Assembly: GCA_016748015.1 (NCBI GenBank)
Contig: JAAOMT010000665.1
Coordinates: forward strand, 245,139 to 309,138
DNA from: Geosiphon pyriformis
Lineage: Eukaryota > Glomeromycota > Glomeromycetes > Archaeosporales > Geosiphonaceae
Direction: 5' to 3'
Length of the DNA: 64,000 nt
Each line of letters opens with the position of its first letter. Within the stretch, counting starts at the first letter, position 1. The notes beneath the pieces were generated by a model. That model had not been told where the DNA came from. It was given only the letters and a program-made list of their open reading frames with translations, and ran no database searches. A program made the position numbers and the translations under genes. This document shows positions 12,830 to 25,000 of the stretch, piece by piece.

Positions 12830-13218
12830 TCACCCTCCAGATACTGGAGGAATAACAGCAACTTCATCACCAGGCTTCACACGAAATGCTTTATCCTCTT
12901 TATCCACATACTCCATATTCACCGCGTAAAGACTGCCTTGTAAAACAGGAACAAGAGCAGGATGGCGTAGTGATAATAACATGGTTAAATCTTTTAAAGA
13001 AAGCGAAAACTGAACATCGGAACTGACACCAGTATTTGGTATTTCAATTTTTTCTGATGCAATTTGCGTGGCATCTCGTGCTGATGCAAAGTAGAAAATT
13101 GTGAAAATGGCACCCTTGGAAAGTTAAAAAGATTTAATGAAACGAATTAGTTTGCATGAAATGCCTGAAAATAAGGAAGAAAAATTACATTTGAAGCTAA
13201 TTCTTCGCTGCATGACAT
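12830..13218 (-). CDS. MOCS2A: Molybdopterin synthase small (sulfur carrier) subunit
   Basis: Exons 13218-13189 and 13114-12830 give 104 aa with clean phases. The first exon codes for only ten residues. The protein has the ubiquitin-like MoaD fold signature (FTIFYFASARDAT near the start, GDEVAVIPPVSGG at the end). The C-terminal Gly-Gly is at the extreme end, as required: it is adenylated and thiocarboxylated, then donates sulfur to the large subunit to make molybdopterin, the organic part of the molybdenum cofactor used by nitrate reductase and related enzymes. Fungal genetics calls this function cnxG. It converges on KAR5 and diverges from the thiamine pyrophosphokinase gene. The large subunit is not in this window. 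Confidence 0.92.
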
Positions 13219-13549
13219 TTTAAAGTTAGGTTTTCTTGGTGTTTAAAATAAGATACTAATTGACAGTATTATATTAAATTGACGTTTTCACCTTTGAAAG
13301 AGAAATAAAAGCAAATCTTTTTTTGATTTTAATTTATCAGTTATATCTGCTATAATAATTTACAATTACCATCTAGGCTATTTTTAACGCAAATGATAAT
13401 AATAACATTGATTATCCTACGCTAGTTAAGAAATAATTCTTAACAACGCATCAAATGACTCAAAATAAAGTTTCCAAAATTTCGTTAGTTTTATCCGAGC
13501 AAATTAGTTTTTATAAGGTGGATCATTTGTTTTTAAACCTCACACAAAA
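13219..13549. promoter_or_regulatory. Shared upstream region of divergent genes
   Basis: A 331-bp AT-rich stretch between the starts of the molybdopterin synthase subunit and thiamine pyrophosphokinase. No clear thiamine-responsive riboswitch consensus is visible. Confidence 0.35.
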
Positions 13550-14820
13550 ATGTCATTAACCACTATCAAAAATGTCAAAATCAACCATATACGTTATTGG
13601 GCACCAACAAAATTTTTCATCCAAGATTTATTAAAGAATGGAAAAGATTCCACTGAAGACTTGAATCGCCCGTTAATTCAAAATTATGCCTTGATTATAT
13701 TGAATCAACCGATCTCAAATTCACAACGAGACAAGATTCTTGATGCAGTGTGGAGTAATGGTAATACTTTGTATTAATCATGAGCTTCATATTTTTATTG
13801 TTGGATCATTTTGCTATGCTTGATTTGAAAAATAAAGCGAGTTTAAGGATCTGTGCCGATGGTGGTGCCAATCGATTGTATGAGTGTGTTCAAGGCAGCG
13901 AAAAAGAGCATAGGCATATCATCTAAATCACTTTCTCATTGATTTTTATTTTTTTAATCTATTGCTAATTCTCATTTTCAAATTTGGTAGGTATATCCCG
14001 GAATACATATGCGGTGATCTTGATTCTTTACATACTGAAGTTGCAAATTATTATATGTCAAAGGTGTGGTCTCAATTTTTCATGCCTGACTTTACATCAT
14101 ATTACATGCTGTTTACGTTTAACACATGGGACAATTCGCAAGGGTGCTGAAATAGAAGGAAAATCTGAAGATCAAGATTCGACTGATTTCGAAAAATGCA
14201 TCGCCTTGATTGACCATATAGAACATAAAAACCGACAAAAAGAACAATTACTGACTCCTGTTTTAAAAGTGAGATAAAATTTTTATAGTTTAAATTCACT
14301 TCGAATTATACGGGAATTTTTAGTAAAGATGACTTGAAAAAACAATTCTAGTACGATGTGGTAGCCTTGGGCGCACTTGGTGGGCGTTTGGATCAAACCA
14401 TATCTAGCATTCATATTTTGCACAAAATGAAAGATGAAAGGGATATCTATCTTGTGTCGCAAGATGATGTGGCAATCCTGCTTGATAAAGGAAAACATCA
14501 AATCCAATGTGATCCAAGATTTGAAGGGCCTACTTGCGGGATCTTGCCAATTGGGGTGTCGAATGCAATTTTGACCACAAATGGATTGAAATGGAATTTG
14601 AGTATGTATCTTCCCTTATTTTAATCATATCTCATCTTGATATCCATTCCATCATCCCGTTGCCAAAGATATTGACAATTCAGTCTATTTTTTCTTCACA
14701 ACAGCCAAAACCCCCACTTCAATCGGCACAATGATTAGCACATCAAATCAATTGGAGAAGAATATCGTAACCATAGAAACAGATTCCCCAGTGATATGGA
14801 GTATCGAGTTGAAATATTAA
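13550..14820 (+). CDS. THI80: Thiamine pyrophosphokinase
   Basis: Six exons: 13550-13760, 13838-13913, 13991-14063, 14143-14268, 14352-14601 and 14705-14820. They give 283 aa and all phases close. The family motifs are in order: CADGGANRLY, then YICGDLDSL, then DQDSTDFEKC, then GALGGRLDQT, and a C-terminal domain ending SPVIWSIELKY. The enzyme transfers pyrophosphate from ATP to thiamine to make thiamine diphosphate, and the Asp residues of GDLDS and DQDSTD are the expected metal and substrate ligands. The intron after exon 2 needs a GC donor (AG then GCATAT) to join the two motifs in frame. The gene is convergent with the TBC gene, with about 108 bp between the two stops. Confidence 0.93.
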
Positions 14821-14928
14821 TCTAAATTTTAACTACAGGATCAAAAATAGTAATAAAAATACCTTTCAAACCGAGGATACTTTAAAAGGAATTCTTGTAA
14901 AAAATACGACTATAGACGAATAGTGGGA

Positions 14929-17622
14929 TCAATATTTGTTTGTTAAAATGGTTCCAACCCTTTGTTTTCGTCGCTCACGAAAATGTTCCCGTAGGCGTTC
15001 AATTTCCTTTCGCTGGATATGTGATACAGCTTTGCGTCGTCGAAAACATACCTAAATTGACCCAAGTCAGATATTGGAAAGAAAATTATGTCACAGAATC
15101 ATGAATTAACTTACCTCCATTAATTTGTGACAGTCAATTAACCTTTTAGGCATATTCTAAAAGAGAAAAGGATATAAGTTCTTCTGATGTTTCCGAGAAA
15201 TTGATAGAAAAAAGTTCATGTAACTGTATTCGCACCTGAACGATTTGAAAAACCTCCATTGGGTCATCCGTAACCGCCAATATTTTATCTTCATTGATTT
15301 TAAATATAGCTAAAGCTACGCGAAATAGCACTTTGTGCCCTTCACTAAAATTAAAATAAATAAGTGATTCAACACAAGTTTATTTATAGAGCCATTCGAA
15401 TCTCACTTCAAAATTAGATCATTGACTCACTAGAAAAAGCAATCCCAAACCCTAAGCATAGTTTCAGTCGGCAAGATATTTATATACAATGTCAAGAACC
15501 AGTGACTCGTTACAAGAGTGATGGTTGGCATATTAAGGTCCAATTTATCAACGTCCCATCCAAATCCAGCGCTCAACTTGTTCCATAAATGAGGCATCTT
15601 GTCAATAACTAATCGCATTAATACTGCTTGATCAACATTAGACCCTTCCATAGTTACATCATACATGTTCTCTGGTAGATATTCGTGAATAATGGCTACT
15701 ATTGTCCAAAATGCTTGCTCCTCTTCCATGAAAAGTAAGAGTAATCCAGCAATGTAATTAAGTGATTGACAATAGCCAATATTTGGAGAATAAAGGGAAA
15801 ATGCAACCAACACACGCCGTAAAGACTGAATGATGGGAACATTATCGGTCATTAGCGTAGATCCGCCATCTTCGGAAACAACGGTTGATTTGAATTTTAT
15901 GTTTTCCGGAAACGTACGATGGAGATCTATGTTGGTTGATGAGTTAAAGATAAGTCAAATTTGTTCATAGGAAATTTCCCAATGCTTTTCCTATTAAAGA
16001 TCAAAAATTCATGTTTCAAATCATTATTTTCGCTATTATTTGACGTATGTGGTTATCATCAAATGGTTTGAAATCTTAATGGTCACCAAATCAATTGGAC
16101 TACTTAAAATGGAACGAATAATATTGATCTTTTTTACAATTTCTTGACATAATATAATTATTAGCGACTAACCTCGCTCAATAACTTCAACATATTCATT
16201 CACTATCCGAGGATCTTCGGATTTTTGTAGCAGCTTTTCGTAGAGATCGGGCTGATCTTTCATCTTGTTTGCTGCACCGCTATAATGGAACCATACCTAA
16301 AGGTGAATGATTATAAAATAGATCAGAATGTTTTACCATATGAATATGAAGAAAATCGAATACTTACACATCCGCGCAGGAATGGAGGAATGCCTTTGCG
16401 AATATAACGCTTTACTAAAGAATGAGTCACAGAATAGAAAATTTGTCGCTAATAAGTTAATGCCAAAACTTTACAAGCAAAATATGAACTTTTTTCTGGT
16501 TCTGAAAAATGAATAGGGTACATTTTTAGAAAACTCTGTTTAAAATTAAGCTTTGAAGTTCTTGGGATTTTCTTACTTAATAAAAAAGAAATTATTGTCT
16601 CGTTCAAATGTTCTGTTTTGCAAAACTTACCTTTTGAGCTTTTGGTTGGCAAATTTCCCCCATTTTCAGCCAATAAAGAATCCCATTTGATTTTGCGTCT
16701 TTGTTGAATATGTGTATAGGTAGATTCAAAATCGGCATGTTCTTTTCTAGTAACCCACTGATAAGACTTTTTGAAACCGTATTGGTCTCTATATATATCC
16801 GGATGAATATGTTTAATATTTAAGATTGACATAAGGCAAGTGCGACAATCCTATTAATTAGGAAAACAATAGATGACTAATTGACATGAGACGAAGGATC
16901 AAAGCAATGTAATATGGTTTTTTTCACCTATCAGAATCAAGTTGTGTTTTTCCATTGAGGCGACTATTTCTGAGAGTTGATGAACTTTGAGCAAATTTAT
17001 CTTTGTTTCTTATAGAATCCAGATCATCATCATAACTACTGGTCGAGGAAGGTCTATTGAAATCTCGACAATTGTCCTCGCCTATATTATTTTCCTCACC
17101 AATACTACTTCCCGAAAGTGATGATGAAAGTTGATTCTCCTGTCCACGAGGAATTGTCAAGCTATTCATTCGAGGTTCATGGATATCTATTGATTCAATA
17201 CGATTTCGTCTACTATGAACATTATTTCCACCGCTATCGATGGAACTTGTTCCTAAATTATCTCTTTTGTCTTCTCTGTTATTATAAAAATGATATTTTG
17301 GACTAGAAGGGCTAGCTTGAGATATTGAATCTCTAATATTAAATGGAGATAAAGGGCTTGTTATACGAGGTAAGTCGTTCGATGAGAAGTAAGGGGTTGA
17401 AGGTGATGGGAAATCATAGGAGGGTTGCCTTCTCAAACTACTAACGCTCTCGCGATTTAAATTTATATTCAAAGAAGGGCGCCTTTTATGACTAGCACTA
17501 ACGCCAATGAGTCTAGTTGGAGGTGCGTTTACAGGACTTCCGGGACGTGAAGAGCTTGATGCATAATCGTCAAAAAGCGACGAATAATAAGAGTCTCGTG
17601 AATTGCGGCTATCGGCAATCAT
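14929..17622 (-). CDS. TBC-domain Rab GTPase-activating protein
   Basis: Eight exons on the minus strand: 17622-16928, 16788-16631, 16414-16368, 16296-16173, 15926-15431, 15344-15236, 15156-15115 and 15051-14929. They give 597 aa with closed phases. The first 230 residues are Ser/Pro/Asn-rich and look disordered. The TBC domain follows (GIPPFLRGCVWFHYSGA). It carries both catalytic fingers: the Arg finger of type IxxDxxR (IERDLHR) and the Gln finger of type YxQ (YCQSLNYIAG). Proteins with both fingers speed GTP hydrolysis on Rab GTPases, so this probably ends a membrane-traffic step; which Rab it serves cannot be read from sequence. The C-terminal end is basic and helical. The acceptor of exon 2 was chosen at 16788 because the other AG breaks the frame. 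Confidence 0.9.
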
Positions 17623-20600
17623 TCACCTGCAAATGAGTTTGATTGATGACTAAAGTAGTCCTCAGTGGAATGGAAATTCTGAAGATTCGGTTGAAATTGA
17701 AAGGAATCAACTGACTTTGAATTCAACAAATCCCTGATGTTTGTATAAAAAATAGCAGTAAAGTGAAGAGTAAACATTTAAAACTATAGTTTGAATCGTT
17801 GATTTGACAATTTACAAGATTCTTACCAACAAAAGCCAAAAAATTAAAGGAATTAAAGTAAAGCTGGAAACGGGCTGTATTTAAATAGTATCAATTGTAG
17901 ATTATATTAGCAGATGTTCCTTGAAACAAACTGAGATCAAACGAATTAATAATCAAAGGTTTGAAAATGCTCCAAGTTCCGGGAAAGCATTTCAACCGAG
18001 CAGAAAACATACTATGCCTTTTGCTAGCAAATTATTTTCTAAGCGTAAAAGATAAAGTGAAAGAAGAGAACGCAACCAAAACTTGAAGTTGATCTATAAA
18101 GAAAGTCTGACGTTCAAGTATAAAAAAAGGGAAAGTGTAAGCGAAACCCGATGTGTAAATGTTGGTGTTTATAGCCTCTGTAGTGTTTTGGGAGATGCAG
18201 CTTGCATGTCTTATTAGTTTTGAGAAATTTGTTCTAATTTAGAAACAAAAACAAAAATAAAGATGCAAAGGTAGATGAGGAAAAGTTGGAAATGGACAAA
18301 TTTCAATACTTGTGACATCATGAATGATTTCAAGTATTAAGCTGAAATCTGAATTTATTTTCTTTGTTTATTATTTTGATTATTAATTTATATTACTTAA
18401 ATTAATATTTCCAAAATATTATGATGAATAAAATTATTAACATAAAATTTTGATTAATTAAAAATACTTTAAATATTTAAAATATACTTATTTAAGAAAT
18501 ATTATAAAAAATAAAACAATATTTAATTATGATAATTAATTTTGATATTTTTGATTTTTTAATCTAAAGTATTTCAAAATTTAAGTATGTTTTTTTATTA
18601 ATTTTTTTAAAATAAAAATTATCAATTAATTAATTTTTTTAACGTATAGTTCAATCATTATTTAATAGGACCATATTAATTAATTAATTAATTAATTAAT
18701 GTTAAATTTTGTTAATATTAATTAAATTTTTAATAAATAAAAAATAATAATAATAATAATAATAAAAATATTATTATTATTATTATTATATAAATTACAT
18801 AAAATTTAAATTATTTATAAGTTTGTATTTGTTTTAATTTATTATTATTGTATTTTTATATTTAAATTATTTGATTAATATATATTTAATAAATTAAAAT
18901 ACTTTGTTTTTTATAATTTTTAATATACATTAATTTAAAAATATATTATAAATTTTTTTTTAAAAAATATTATAAAACATATATAAAATTTGTAATATTT
19001 ATTAAATAAACAATTAATAAAAAAATTAATACTTGTTATTAAATTTTAAAAATATTAATTTAAATATAAAATTATAATAATTGTATTATTTTTAATTCTT
19101 AAATTTTTTTTAAGAAAATTAGTAATTGTAATTTTAAAATGAATTATATTAAATAAATTGTTAATATGTATTAATTTTTTAACTGTTAAATTATTTTTTA
19201 TTTAATTTTTTTAGCATATTGCTTCAATTTTCAATTTTATTAATTTAAAAAAATAAAATTACTTAAATTAATTTAAAAACTTTAAAATTTTTAGATATTA
19301 AATATATTTTAATATTAAATAAATATAATATTTATTATAAAAATTAATAACTATTTAAAATAATTAATAATATTAAATATTTTTATATTAAATTTTTAAA
19401 AAATTTTGTTTTTAAAATTAACAAACGACTAAATAAACCTTGAATTAAATAAACTAAAAACTTTGTTGTTATTATAAAAATAATAAAAATAATGTATTTT
19501 GGGCTTGAATTTTAATTCTTACAAATTTTTTTGTTTTTATTTTTCATAAATCTTAAAATTCTATAAAATATCAAAAAATATTATTAAAAAATTGTAAATA
19601 TAAATAAAAATACTTGAAAGTTGTTGTAAATATTTTTAAATCTAACAATAATTTAATAATTTAATAATTCTTATCTGATTTTTTAAAATGTATTCATTTT
19701 TAATCAATATTAAAAATAATAACTTGTATTTAATTATTGTCATCTATAAAATTAAATTGTTATTCCAAGTATTAAAGACATAAACTTTAAGAATCATTTA
19801 TTATTTGTAATACTGATAATTAGACAGATAACTAATATATTGTATTTACTATTAATATGCAGTACTGCGAATAAATCAGACTAATTATTGAGTAATAATA
19901 AAGTTAAAATTATTTGCTTTATAAACAATTTTTCAGAGATTATCACATTATTTTTTGGTGAACTAGTCAAAAAAAAACAGTGTATAGTGATAGTTTGTAT
20001 TGCTTAATATCAATTTATTCATCATTCAAATCAAACAGCTATATAAAACCAAATTTTCAATAATTGATCGGACTGCATTGTGACATTGAATGATAAAGTC
20101 AAAAAATAATAAAAATTGAAATATATGAGGAAATTTTAATACTTTTGCTTTGACTGACACTTTATAAATATAATTACGGATTACTGCCAAAATTTCTTTG
20201 TCATTGAGAAGTTTGCAACTTTACATATTCCCATTTTTTCTACATTGATCGCTGGTGGCAGACTTGCTTTTTTTACAACCGATTTTTTAATTGATTATCA
20301 ATTAAAAATACAATTGGTGGAGTAGAAAAAAATAATACTCTTATTTAAAAGGTGTGGAAATTGTGGTGCTAAAGGAATTAGAAGCAGTGTACGAATCCGG
20401 GGGCATCCTTGATGCAGGCGATCATGATAAGCAAAAATTTCAATTCTTTTGAATTTTAAACAAATGTCTACCTCTTTCGCAAGAGGCCATGCTTTGAGAA
20501 TAAATTCTCAGACACAACGTTTTTTCTTCTCTTATTAAAATATATATACATCAAAAAAAAGAGAAAGTAAAGCTTTACTTTTAACACAACCTTATCTAAA

Positions 20601-20943
20601 AAACCACCAAAGAAATCACGAAGTACTCGCTATAATAAAAAAACAAAGACAAAAGCGGGAAAAGAAGCAAATAAATATATCTCGAATTCTTTAGAGAGTT
20701 TGCTATTGATGACTGGATTTACCAAAATGTGGTAGCGGGCATACTTTGAAACAAGTGACGTGACCGATCAGAAGCAAATTTTGGATAAAGATCAGAAAAG
20801 ATCTCAAAATGATAGCGGAAGGTTTTGAAAGCTGGCTGATTTAGAGAATTAGAGTAAATTGGTAAATAGGGATACATGAACTTTTAATCGAAAGCGCATC
20901 GTGGCCATAGTTACAAACAACTCAAGATATGTTTTTCTTTTAG
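17623..20943. other. Gene-free region with an extremely AT-rich core
   Basis: The first 700 bases are ordinary spacer upstream of the TBC gene. From about 18340 to 20160 the sequence is almost only A and T, with TAAT and AATAAT tracts and almost no CpG. From 20200 to 20940 composition returns to normal. Near 20340-20450 an open frame reads KGVEIVVLKELEAVYESGG and then stops; a second frame there has a Cys-X2-Cys pair. These may be eroded 5' parts of the broken nuclease copy that follows. I cannot assign them. Confidence 0.45.
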
Positions 20944-21371
20944 GCCTGCGCTAGGCGATGGGGGTGTGGATATAATCGGGAATGTAAAAAAGATCCCGTT
21001 TATAGTCCAATCCAAGAATCATAACCGAGCAATTGGTAAATGTTTAAATTTAGACACATTGTTTAAATCATTAATATCAATTAATCATTAATCAATTTCA
21101 GGTCCCTCGGTTGTTCGTGATTTGGAAGGGGTACTATCTAGGTATCGTAGTAGTCCCTTCCGAAAATAGTGTTACTATCAATGCAAAAAGAAGAGGCAAA
21201 ACGTCTGAATACATTATAACGGTTAAAGATGATTTTTGTTTGGATCTCGTTGAATTTGGTTTGAATCAACAAAGTGAAAGGTCTAACTATTTTATCATGA
21301 ACGGAATATCAATACTACGGATGCGACCCCCAAGAATGGGAAGAATTCTTCCAGACGGAAAAATTTTATGA
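20944..21371 (+). pseudogene. Broken Mrr-like restriction-endonuclease-fold gene
   Basis: A first exon (20944-21035) reads PALGDGGVDIIG and ends in IPFIVQSKNHNRAI. A GTAAAT...CAG intron follows (21036-21101), then PSVVRDLEGVL. The D(GGVD) and QxK spacing is that of the PD-(D/E)XK nuclease core found in Mrr-type proteins, which expand in some fungi. At about 21133-21145 the frame shifts by one base: the downstream GIVVVPSENSVTINAKRR, which suits the end of the nuclease fold, is in another frame and runs to a stop at 21371. The N-terminal part is not readable. This is either an eroded copy or a sequencing indel. A two-exon gene with an unseen tiny intron is less likely. Confidence 0.55.
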
Positions 21372-22007
21372 TTTTTATTATATCTTTTTTCCAACTATTA
21401 TAATTTCATTATTATTATGTCATTTTTTTAAATAATATAGTTATAAATGGATTACAATAGATATTCATTTGGTTTATTGTACAAACGGGGTCACAAATTC
21501 CTCAAAATCGTAAAGATTACTAAAAAGATTTTGTTGAAATCAATGTTATACGGTTGTGTCCGCTGCAAAAATTGGGCGCACCATTGGACATATCAATGAT
21601 GTTCGCAATATTCTCTTTCGTTACCTTACTAAAAACGTGTCGATTTAGGCTGCGTAGAAGCCTGCTCTCTTACAGGACTTGTATACTACCTAATTTAGAC
21701 TTTACTTGATAATGTGGAGTTTTATTAATAATGATAGGTTCTAATGTAAAAAAGAATGTTTATATGCAAGTAAAATTTTCGACTCCATTGGCAATAAATT
21801 AGACTTTTCGGAATCAAATGTTTGCAAACATCATTGACCATCAAGCGTAATTGTCAGTGAACAATGCAAAACCTAAAATTATAAAAACAGCTCAATATTT
21901 GGAACAGTATCGCGAAAAAATATATTACAAGCATAAGTGCAAAAAAAGGCTTATATGACCCGACAACTAAGAAACAAATACAAAATAAAAATTAATTAAG
22001 CCCCGGC
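21372..22007. other. Intergenic region
   Basis: Spacer between the nuclease remnant and the 3' end of the SET3-like gene. I see no gene. Confidence 0.45.
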
Positions 22008-25000
22008 TCATCGTCGATTTCGTCGATAATCCTGTAGAACCCATTGAGCTTAATCAGTAATGCAGATGAATAAAATAAAACCAATTATTTCATTAATGTA
22101 GGAATCTAGATGATTACCTCCATACCAAACCGTTGCAAAGGACTGCTAGAAGCTAAAGGAGGGTCATTTCCAGCAGCAGGTCCAGTTGGGACTGGAGAAG
22201 ATCCAGAGCCCATCTCAGCCATATCATTGCGTACCGTAGGGGTAGTAATGTTGGACAATTCATCACGACGTGTATTATAAGAAATAGTAGAGCGAAGTCC
22301 TGTTCCACTATTCATTAAACTGTACCTATCTTGGTGTACACCATTAGATGGTCGTCTAGGATCGATGGAATAACGAGCTAATTCCGATCCTCCACTTCCA
22401 TTACTACCACTACCGCTATAATCTCGTTCTCTATAATGATAATCTGGCCTTTTGTTCCAATCTTTCCTACTGTCGTCACGATCTCTCCAATCTCTTTCCC
22501 GCACTCTATCAATACCAAAATATCCATGATTCCAGCTTCTTTCGCGGTCAAATCGATCTCCGCCTAGCCTTGGATATTCTCTTGATTTTGAATCAATTGA
22601 GTTAGCCAAACCAGGACTACTTCGATTATTATTGTCCAGAGGGCCTTGATCACGATCATTTTGAGAATTAGAAATATGACCATCCGGATTCGCAGGATCG
22701 TATGGTGAAGACGCTGAGGACGAGAGTAAAGAGGGAGCGCCTTGTCTTGGAGTTGAAGGCAAGGAATTCATGGGTGAACCAGTAGAAGAGCCTAAATAAC
22801 CGGAATTATGATATCTTCCTCGATCTCCTGGGGAAATTGGAGGACCTCTGAAAGAACCACTTTGCGATATCATGCGTCCGCCGCGAAAAGGGCCACTATT
22901 TCCATTAAATCCTCCGTAGCGTTGACCACGAAGCGGGGAGGTGTACCCTGAACGTGGGCTGGTTGGCAAAGAAGAATCATGTAAGGGTTGTGGATTCGTA
23001 GGTAATATATTGAAATCACTCAATTGTTTGTTGGATGAAGATTCTTTGTAGGGAGGTGAGTTTCTACCTCGCTCATCATACGAAGCAAAATCCTACGAAA
23101 TAAAATGGAAAATTATTCTTTGAAGAAAGAAAAGATTTAAAAAAAATCTACACACCATCGTAAACATTTTGTTCGAATCGGATGTTGTGGAAAACTCAAT
23201 AGGCAGATCTTCAGGAAAATAATCATCAGTGGGGGATGAGGAATGTCTTGTGATTTCAGTGGACGATTTTGATGGCGTAAGAGGTTTTAGAGGAGATGAA
23301 GTCAAACTGGTGCTTGGTTCTTCAAAAGTATTTTGTGCTTTCTCTGTTTCCATTGAATCATTCACCTTTGTTGATGTAATGCCGTTAGAATTATTTTCTT
23401 GAGCCGAGGAGTCAGTATTACCACCATTTTGAAGTGATTCTTTCTTCTTCCTTTCCTGATACTCTTTATACTCTTTCACAGTGTATTTCTTAACCTTTAT
23501 TGGTGTAGTGGGAACAGATGAACTTTCAGAAGCTGCAATATCAGGATTAGCAGATATTCCCTCCTTTGGGTTGTCGTCTTTCATAGATGTTTTTTCAGTG
23601 TTATCAATTGAAATATCGACGGCTTGCTTTTCTATGTAATTTTGTTCAGTTTGTTGGAGAGCTGTAGACTGTTGCTGCTGTTTTAGTTCATTCATGAAAG
23701 ATAATTCCATAGATGAAGATTGTTCATTTCTAGTGATTCGACTATTATTTGAGGCGAGCTTAGGATTTGAGCTAGGAAAATATGTCCGATTTTCTAAAAG
23801 GACAGAGGATGGAGATGTTAATGGGGAAATTTGTGGTTCGTCTCTTAGTGGAGGAGTTGAGGGCCGAGAAGTTTTACTGAAATCAGGTGACGAGTTGGCG
23901 CTGGTTTTGATATGATTATCCTGAAAATCTTTGGAAGAAACATTCCGGGAAGCTATGAATAGTGAGGATGAAGAACTTGAAGTTTGTCTTATCCAAGTAT
24001 CACGAGAAGAGTCTTTAATAGTAGGGGAAAAAATGTTATTCTCTTGGAAATGACTGTAGAGGTTGGATGAAGAATCTGAATGATTGTGTGTATCTTCAAT
24101 TTGAAAGTCATTCCTTCCTTTTCCTTCCAATTCCATTCTATCATTCCATGTTGAGTCAAGTTTTTGACGTTTGCTTTGTGACTCGGATTCCACATGAAGG
24201 GCGAAGTTTACATCCCTGTCTTTTTTAAGCTGGGAATATTCTTCTTCAACAGCCAATCGTTTTGCTGGAATTATTGGTGCAGCTCGAGGCACAACGAATT
24301 TTCCACCATTATTTTGTTCTGAATTCGTAGTGGGCAAATCTTCTTTTCCATTTGTGTTGATCTCATGATCATTTGAACTCTTAAGAACTTCTAAAGGTGA
24401 TTCTGAATCTTTTATTTCTTCTATGTGATGTGTTGGACTCTCAACAAAATCTGAAGTAGCATTAGAGACAGGAACTTCACCGATAGTTATTTTAGAAAGG
24501 TATTGCTGAGCCCAAAACTTTTTAATCGGCAAATGGCAATCAAACATGAGTGGTTTTGAAGGAATAACACTGGTGTTCGACTGATCAGTTAACACATCAA
24601 CATGGATACCTGATGATGCTTCGTTAGTGTTTTCAATTAATTCTTCCGACGAAGATCTTTTAGACGAATTATAAACTGAAGGTGATGAGCCCTGGTTAGC
24701 CATTCGGATTTTAGATTTCCCGTTGGATTTATTATCTGTCCCTTTCTCAAGTTTTCTGCTATCTTCTAGATCTGATGATCCCAAATTTGATATTGATGAC
24801 AAAGATGATTCTGAAGAGGAGGAGTATACGCCATACTCTTCGTCATTATTGTTTGTTGGCTTTTGAGATTCTCTTAGATTATTTTGCTTCCTTCTATGAT
24901 TAATGGGAGACATGGGTGAAGAATTTCTTTGATCCGAATCTATTGATTTTTCGGGCCTTCTTGAATAAGGAGTTGATAGAGTATTCTTGCCAGATTTCAG

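Noticed and set aside
16833-16850. Upstream acceptor for exon 2 of the TBC gene
   Set aside because: The AG before 16850 gives a frame that stops after nine codons; the acceptor at 16789 keeps the conserved DQYGF block in frame.
21600-21700. Possible tRNA-like segment
   Set aside because: No cloverleaf with acceptor stem and T-loop consensus could be drawn; no tRNA or rRNA gene was found anywhere in the window.
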